Shown one piece after another: positions 4,660 to 8,563 of a stretch of DNA of 8,563 bases. Made by a program: the position numbers and the translations under genes. Each line of letters begins with the position of its first letter. The stretch's first letter is position 1. The DNA comes from an uncultured Bacteroidales bacterium (lineage in GTDB: Bacteria > Bacteroidota > Bacteroidia > Bacteroidales > UBA932), in the NCBI GenBank assembly GCA_900544815.1, contig UQWT01000075.1, positions 1 through 8,563 on the forward strand, written 5' to 3'. The notes beneath the pieces were generated by a model that saw nothing but the letters and a program-made list of their open reading frames with translations, made no database searches and was not told where the DNA came from.

Positions 4660-6987
4660 ATGAAAACTAAATTTTTAAGGCTGGGAGTTTTAGCAGCAGG
4701 CGCAATATTGCTACTATCTTCTTGTAATAAAAAGGAGGATGGGTTGGAAATAGACAATGCATCTCCTATTGAATTTATTGCCTCTGTGCCATCAGTTGGC
4801 ATTGACGCTGTTGATACTAAGACAACTACTATAGACGGCACGCGTGTGTTGTGGTGTAACAGTGACCATATATCTATATTTCGGGGGCGGAATGTAAATG
4901 AAGAGTATAAGGTAAAGGATGGATTTAGTGGGAAAACCACAACTACCTTTGTTAAGGCAAATGATGATGAATTTTCGGGTGGATCCGGAGATCCTTTTGA
5001 AGCAAATATAGCCTACTATCCATACAGTAATATTGATTATGTTGGTTCCAATGGCAGCCATGCTCTTAGTGTAAATATTCCAAGTACGCAAACATACGCT
5101 AAAGGTTCTTTTGGAGAAGGTTCTCTTCCAATGGTAGCCGTGACTTCTTCCAAGAGCGATAATGCTTTGAATTTTAAGAATGTGTTTGGGTTCCTTAAAC
5201 TGCAGTTAAAGAGTGCAGATGAAATAGTATCAATTAAACAGATTATCATTAATGGTAATAATGATGAAAAACTTAGTGGAACAGCTACAATAAATTGCTC
5301 TGCAGAGGGTATGCCTACAATTGAGTTTGGCGAGAATGCCGGCAACAGCATAACATTAGAGTGTAACAACACTGCTATAAATGCAACAACAGCCACAGAT
5401 TTTTGGATTGCCTTGTCACCTGTTACATTTAGCAAAGGCATAACTGTTGAGATTGTCACATCTGCAGCGCCTATAGAAAAGAAGACATCTGCACCACTTA
5501 CCATTACCCGCTCAAAAGTAAAACCAATGGAGGAATTGGTTATTAAAGTAGATATAGAGGCAGAATTGAATATCCCGGATCCACGCTTTAAGAAATATCT
5601 TCTTGAAACCTGCGATATGGATAACGATGGAAGATTGACACTTTTAGATGCAGAGGAGTGGAATAAGGACAAATATCTAGGAAAAGAGTTTTCTTTAATT
5701 AAAATGGATATCAGATCTTTAAAGGGAATAGAGTATTTTACTGCTTTGAAAAGTTTAAAATGCGATGAAAATTATCTCACCTCCCTTGATATAAGCAATA
5801 ACACGGCTTTGGAAATATTGAGCTGCTATGCCAATAAGCTCACCTCCCTTGATGTAAGCAAAAACACGGCTTTGGAAATATTGAGCTGCTATGCCAATAA
5901 GCTCACCTCCCTTGATGTAAGCAAAAACACGGCTTTGGAAACATTGAACTGCTTTAATAATCAACTCACTTCCCTTGATTTGAGTAAAAACACGGCTTTG
6001 GAAATATTGGACTGCTTTGGTAATCAACTCACTTCTCTTGATGTTAGGAATAACACGGCTTTGACAGAGTTGAACTGCAGTAGAAATCAACTCACCTCCC
6101 TTGATGTAAGCAAGAACACTGCTTTGACAGAGTTGAACTGCAGTAGAAATCAACTCACCTCCCTTGATGTAAGCAAGAACACTGCTTTGACAGAGTTGTA
6201 CTGCAGTGAAAATCAACTCACAGCTCTTGATATAAGCAATAACACGGCTTTGACATGGTTGGACTGCGGTGACAATCAGCTCACTTCTCTTGATGTTAGG
6301 AATAACACGGCTTTGACATGGTTGTACTGCTTTGGTAATCAACTCACCTCCCTTGATGTAAGCAAGAACACTGCTTTGATACATTTGGACTGCGGTGACA
6401 ATCAGCTCACTTCCCTTGATGTAAGCAAGAATAATGCTTTGAGAGGGTTGTACTGTAATATGCCATCTCTTAAAGCATTGTACTTAAAGAAAGGGCAGCA
6501 GATAGATGGCATTACTTACAATCGTTCATTTAAATACATCAACAACAATACAGAAATTAACCCTATTGAGATCAAACAGGTTAAGGATAATGAGCTTGTA
6601 GACCTTGTAAACGGTAATGCAGATGAGAAAGACTTTGCTGTTAACTATGATATTTACTTCATGGGTAAATTGATGGTTAAAGGTGGTGTTGCCATGACTG
6701 GTGATGAGACTGTTGACGGTGTAGCTAATACCATTAAAGCTGCTGATTACGTTGATGTCACAAATGCTAAATATGGTGCATTCTTTGAACTCGTAAATTC
6801 AGATCTTATTATTTACAGAGATGTTACAAAGGTTAGCATAGACGCTAAAGACGGTAAGTTCCAGTGGAGGAACGCAGGTACAAAACTTCAGACTCCTGTA
6901 GTAGCTGCTTATGTTACTTACACATTCAAGACTTCATTATCTGAGGCTACTGTTAAGTCAAACATTATAGTTATACCTGAAGAGTAA
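4660..6987 (+). CDS. Fimbrillin-like lipoprotein with EF-hand-like loop, 11 LRRs and extra C-terminal domain (lipoprotein 2)
   Basis: The protein has 775 residues from ATG 4660. Its lipoprotein signal peptide ends in lipobox LSSC (Cys22), followed by charged NKKED. Residues about 35-300 are the same fimbrillin / Mfa-like region as in lipoprotein 1, with no gaps; residues 226-252 are identical. The EF-hand-like loop DMDNDGRLTLLD is at 319-330. Eleven 21-residue LRRs span 366-596 (typical unit LNCSRNQLTSLDVSKNTAL), then a cap to about 633. Residues about 634-775 form an extra domain that I do not recognise; it looks beta-rich and is absent from lipoprotein 1. The protein is probably anchored in the envelope or on the surface and binds a ligand through the LRR face. 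No Shine-Dalgarno sequence is seen. The start is preceded by the hairpin block at 4527-4645, so expression may be controlled there. A strong terminator follows at 7141. Confidence 0.87.
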   Translation: MKTKFLRLGVLAAGAILLLSSCNKKEDGLEIDNASPIEFIASVPSVGIDAVDTKTTTIDGTRVLWCNSDHISIFRGRNVNEEYKVKDGFSGKTTTTFVKANDDEFSGGSGDPFEANIAYYPYSNIDYVGSNGSHALSVNIPSTQTYAKGSFGEGSLPMVAVTSSKSDNALNFKNVFGFLKLQLKSADEIVSIKQIIINGNNDEKLSGTATINCSAEGMPTIEFGENAGNSITLECNNTAINATTATDFWIALSPVTFSKGITVEIVTSAAPIEKKTSAPLTITRSKVKPMEELVIKVDIEAELNIPDPRFKKYLLETCDMDNDGRLTLLDAEEWNKDKYLGKEFSLIKMDIRSLKGIEYFTALKSLKCDENYLTSLDISNNTALEILSCYANKLTSLDVSKNTALEILSCYANKLTSLDVSKNTALETLNCFNNQLTSLDLSKNTALEILDCFGNQLTSLDVRNNTALTELNCSRNQLTSLDVSKNTALTELNCSRNQLTSLDVSKNTALTELYCSENQLTALDISNNTALTWLDCGDNQLTSLDVRNNTALTWLYCFGNQLTSLDVSKNTALIHLDCGDNQLTSLDVSKNNALRGLYCNMPSLKALYLKKGQQIDGITYNRSFKYINNNTEINPIEIKQVKDNELVDLVNGNADEKDFAVNYDIYFMGKLMVKGGVAMTGDETVDGVANTIKAADYVDVTNAKYGAFFELVNSDLIIYRDVTKVSIDAKDGKFQWRNAGTKLQTPVVAAYVTYTFKTSLSEATVKSNIIVIPEE
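5755..6447 (+). repeat. Tandem 63-bp LRR-coding array in lipoprotein 2
   Basis: There are eleven 63-bp units, each one LRR. Units 2 and 3 (5818-5880 and 5881-5943) differ at one base in my reading, and units 6 and 7 (6070-6132 and 6133-6195) are identical. Units 5 and 9 share DVRNNTAL, and units 9 and 11 share LDCGDNQLTSLDV. This pattern indicates recent unit duplication by slippage or unequal recombination. Loss or gain of units keeps the frame. Confidence 0.9.
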
Positions 6988-7140
6988 TTTATACTTCTAT
7001 ATAACTAAGCTTTGGCATTAGCGTTAGCTTTGGCTATATTTTTACCTCTATATAACAGGTTGTAGTTAATTGAAAAATCAACTTTGTTATGTTTTAATCA
7101 TTTGATGTGAAACATCATTTGGTACTATAAAATACGATAG
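6988..7140 (+). other. 3' untranslated region with mirrored short repeats
   Basis: No gene is seen here. CTATATAAC occurs at 6997-7005 and 7048-7056, and AGCTTTGGC at 7008-7016 and 7026-7034, so two repeated words are nested around a common centre. A small hairpin TGATGT-gaa-ACATCA lies at 7103-7117. The region precedes the terminator of lipoprotein 2. Confidence 0.4.
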
Positions 7141-7171
7141 AAGGTGGCCGGTGTTTCCGGCCGCTTTTTTT
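7141..7171 (+). terminator. Strong GC-rich terminator after lipoprotein 2
   Basis: GTGGCCGG (7144-7151) pairs with CCGGCCGC (7157-7164) over 8 positions with one G-U, around a 5-base loop, and a T-run follows at 7165-7171. It stops plus-strand transcription from the lipoprotein group just before the convergent ATPase gene, whose stop codon (7170-7172) overlaps the T-run. In the other direction the tract after the stem is not T-rich, so it is a poorer terminator for the ATPase. Confidence 0.85.
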
Positions 7172-8312
7172 ATGCCCACTTCACAACTTCTCCGGCAGAT
7201 GTTTTAAGGTTGTTCTCGCCATTATAGATTGCGAAGCATTGTTTGGGATTAGCACCGGACAGCTTAGCCCATTTGCTGATTCCTTTGAAGAAATCAGACG
7301 AATACGTTGCTCCGGATTTTATTTCGTAAGCGTATTGTATACTTCCAATGTATTGCAACAAATCTACCTCATTGCCGGTGCTGTCACGCCAGAATGTGAG
7401 ATTGGGTTCTTCCCCTTTGTTATAGGCCTTTTTTACAAATTCGTTGATTACGAGGTTCTCAAACAGACCTCCACGCAGAAAGTGTGTTGATACCTGTTCT
7501 GATGTGCGTATATCCAACAATGAGCAGGCTAACCCTGTATCGTAAAAATATAGTTTGGGAGTCTTGACCAACCGCTTTGCATAATTGTTATGATCCGGTT
7601 TCAACAGGTAGCAAATATAGCTTGCTTCCAATACGGAGATCCATGCGGAAACAGTTGAAACGGCTACTCCACATTCATTAGCTAACGATGAAAGGTTGAG
7701 TAACTGCCCTATACGTCCGGCGCATAATTTAATGAAACGGATGAACCTACTCAAATCACCAATATTTTTCATTAATCTGACATCTCGTTCCACATAGGTT
7801 TGAATATAGAACGGATAGTAGTCCGATGGTGCTATATCCTTGTCATACAAACGCGGATAGCTGCCATTGAAAATCTCCTTATCTACAGATTCCGGCAATA
7901 TTCCGCTTTGTTGCATTTCCGTGTGTGAAAATGGTAACAGTTTTAGAATGGCGGTTCGTCCGGCCAACGATTGGTTGATGTTTTCCATCAATAGGAAGTT
8001 GTGTGAACCGGCAAGCAGGTACATGCCTTCACGCCCCTCTTTATCTGTATGTGTCTGAATATAGGAGAATAAAGTTGGAACTCGTTGCGCTTCATCAATA
8101 ATAGTTTTGTCCGAATAGGTTGAAAGAAATCCTCTTGGATCATCTGTTGCAAACAGGCGTATATCCGGATCTTCGAGTGATACATATTTGTAATTCGGGA
8201 ATGTGTGACGTAGCAGAGTAGATTTACCGGATTGTCGCGGACCGGTAAGGGTGACTACAGGATATTTCTTTGCTAACTCTAACAATTTGATTTGTAATGC
8301 CCTTTCAATCAT
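7170..8312 (-). CDS. ATP-binding protein, AAA_14 / DUF4143 family
   Basis: The protein has 380 residues, a usual length for this family. Walker A is GPRQSGKST (24-32) and Walker B is TIIDEAQR (70-77). LLAGSHNFLLM (99-109) occupies the sensor region, usually written LTGSQ. A winged-helix-like segment lies near 205-240 (LSSLANECGVAVSTVSAWISVLE), with KLYFYDTGLACSLL (253-266) after it. The DUF4143 end has FWRDSTGNEVDLL (307-319) and YEIKSG (329-334); Asp317, Glu330 and Lys332 form a PD-(D/E)xK-like set. The family is abundant in Bacteroidales, and its members are ATPases of unsettled function; nuclease or DNA-related roles are only suggested by the fold. The gene is convergent with lipoprotein 2 and stands alone, with its own promoter at 8329-8359. 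The start is the ATG at 8312, about 10 bases after the predicted transcription start. Confidence 0.93.
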   Translation of the reverse strand: MIERALQIKLLELAKKYPVVTLTGPRQSGKSTLLRHTFPNYKYVSLEDPDIRLFATDDPRGFLSTYSDKTIIDEAQRVPTLFSYIQTHTDKEGREGMYLLAGSHNFLLMENINQSLAGRTAILKLLPFSHTEMQQSGILPESVDKEIFNGSYPRLYDKDIAPSDYYPFYIQTYVERDVRLMKNIGDLSRFIRFIKLCAGRIGQLLNLSSLANECGVAVSTVSAWISVLEASYICYLLKPDHNNYAKRLVKTPKLYFYDTGLACSLLDIRTSEQVSTHFLRGGLFENLVINEFVKKAYNKGEEPNLTFWRDSTGNEVDLLQYIGSIQYAYEIKSGATYSSDFFKGISKWAKLSGANPKQCFAIYNGENNLKTSAGEVVKWA

Positions 8313-8328
8313 GATTAATTATTTTTTG

Positions 8329-8359
8329 CAAATTTACGATTAAAAACTAAATCTGCAAA
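8329..8359 (-). promoter_or_regulatory. Consensus Bacteroidota promoter of the ATPase gene
   Basis: Read on the minus strand, TTTG (8359-8356), a 19-base spacer and TAAATTTG (8336-8329) match the TTTG / TAnnTTTG consensus exactly. The predicted transcript start is near 8322, leaving an untranslated leader of only about 10 bases before the ATG at 8312. Confidence 0.75.
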
Positions 8360-8373
8360 AATGTTGATTTGCG

Positions 8374-8464
8374 TTGCCCGTGAAATGAAAAAAATAGCGT
8401 TTCACGGGCAATTTTACGTCTTATGTTTGCCCGCGAAAGATAATTTTCTTAAATTGCGGACAAA
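8374..8464. repeat. Two consecutive palindromes built on TTGCCCGyGAAA
   Basis: TTGCCCGTGAAA (8374-8385) is perfectly inverted at 8400-8411 around a 14-base loop. A direct copy with one change, TTGCCCGCGAAA, lies at 8427-8438. It faces an imperfect inverted copy at 8452-8464 (TTTGcCCGC against GCGGaCAAA). The block lies just upstream of the ATPase promoter and before a putative insertion-sequence end. It could be a terminator for transcription entering from the right, a protein-binding site pair, or a REP-like extragenic repeat. Confidence 0.6.
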
Positions 8465-8488
8465 TAACAAAATTAAAAGTTTATAGTT

Positions 8489-8563
8489 TGACCTTCCCTG
8501 ATTTTGGTTGACACTTTTAGAGCGGATTAACTAATATGGTTTACACTATCACTGACTGGGTTT
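8489..8563 (+). mobile_element. Probable left end of an IS3-family insertion sequence (partial)
   Basis: The sequence from 8489 starts TGACCTTCCCTGATTTTGG and continues GTTGACAC. This resembles IS3-family terminal inverted repeats as I remember them (a TGA start, a CCC-rich stretch, then a GTGGACAC-like word). The element would run out of the window to the right. An ATG at 8536 opens nine codons to the edge (MVYTITDWV), but I cannot tell whether it starts a transposase. The other end and the target duplication are not in view, so the call is tentative. Confidence 0.4.

Noticed and set aside
5037..5672. Minus-strand frame opposite the fimbrillin region of lipoprotein 2 (and a similar one opposite lipoprotein 1 at 1655-2056)
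   Set aside because: The similarity of the two frames follows from the paralogy of the real genes on the plus strand; no domain or start signal supports them.
5755..6384. Long minus-strand open frame opposite the LRR array
   Set aside because: The 63-bp period keeps the opposite frame open and its repeats mirror those of the real gene. It is a shadow of lipoprotein 2.
5755..6447. CRISPR-like array
   Set aside because: The repeats are contiguous 63-bp coding units with no unique spacers and keep one reading frame.
8536..8562. Start of a gene at ATG 8536 running off the window
   Set aside because: Nine codons are too few to judge, and the peptide does not recall a known transposase start. 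It is mentioned only under the putative IS end.

Overview
The window looks like a chromosomal accessory region of a Bacteroidales (Bacteroidota) bacterium, probably host-associated. The signs are two lipoproteins with a fimbrillin-type N-terminal region, cysteine-bearing 21-residue leucine-rich repeats (LRRs), promoter boxes of the TTTG / TAnnTTTG type, A-rich translation starts with no Shine-Dalgarno sequence, low GC content, and an AAA/DUF4143 ATPase of a kind common in this order. Genus cannot be judged from the sequence alone.

Layout. Positions 1-110 hold the last codons of an unidentified plus-strand gene, followed by a hairpin terminator (222-262). A Bacteroidota-type promoter (270-301) then opens a leader of about 560 bases with several inverted repeats, some mutually exclusive. 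The leader runs into a 38-codon small gene (867-983) of a recognisable Bacteroidales small-peptide type, and then into a 273-base spacer with further hairpins. Next come lipoprotein 1 (1257-3062: fimbrillin-like region, EF-hand-like loop, about 9 LRRs), a 420-residue protein with a possible OGG/HhH-type DNA-glycosylase fold (3205-4467), and lipoprotein 2 (4660-6987: paralog of lipoprotein 1, 11 LRRs, extra C-terminal domain). A strong terminator (7141-7171) closes this plus-strand group. Convergent to it is the AAA/DUF4143 ATPase (8312-7170) with its own consensus promoter, two palindromic repeats upstream, and what looks like the end of an IS3-family element at the right edge.

How the genes may work together. 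I see no clear terminator between the two lipoprotein genes, so 1257-6987 may be one transcription unit. The lipoproteins are probably envelope or cell-surface proteins that bind a ligand through the LRR solenoid. They match without gaps over their first 330 or so residues (about 81% identity over 300 by hand count) and then differ in repeat number, repeat sequence and C-terminus. This suggests a duplicated adhesin with variable ends. The role of the glycosylase-like protein between them is unknown. The ATPase is probably unrelated in function.

Most interesting are the structured leader with competing stems, the small peptide gene, the block of about 140 bases of hairpins between an old-looking start and the present start of lipoprotein 2, the near-identical tandem 63-bp repeats, and the glycosylase-like protein between two lipoprotein paralogs. 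All alignments and counts were done by eye.
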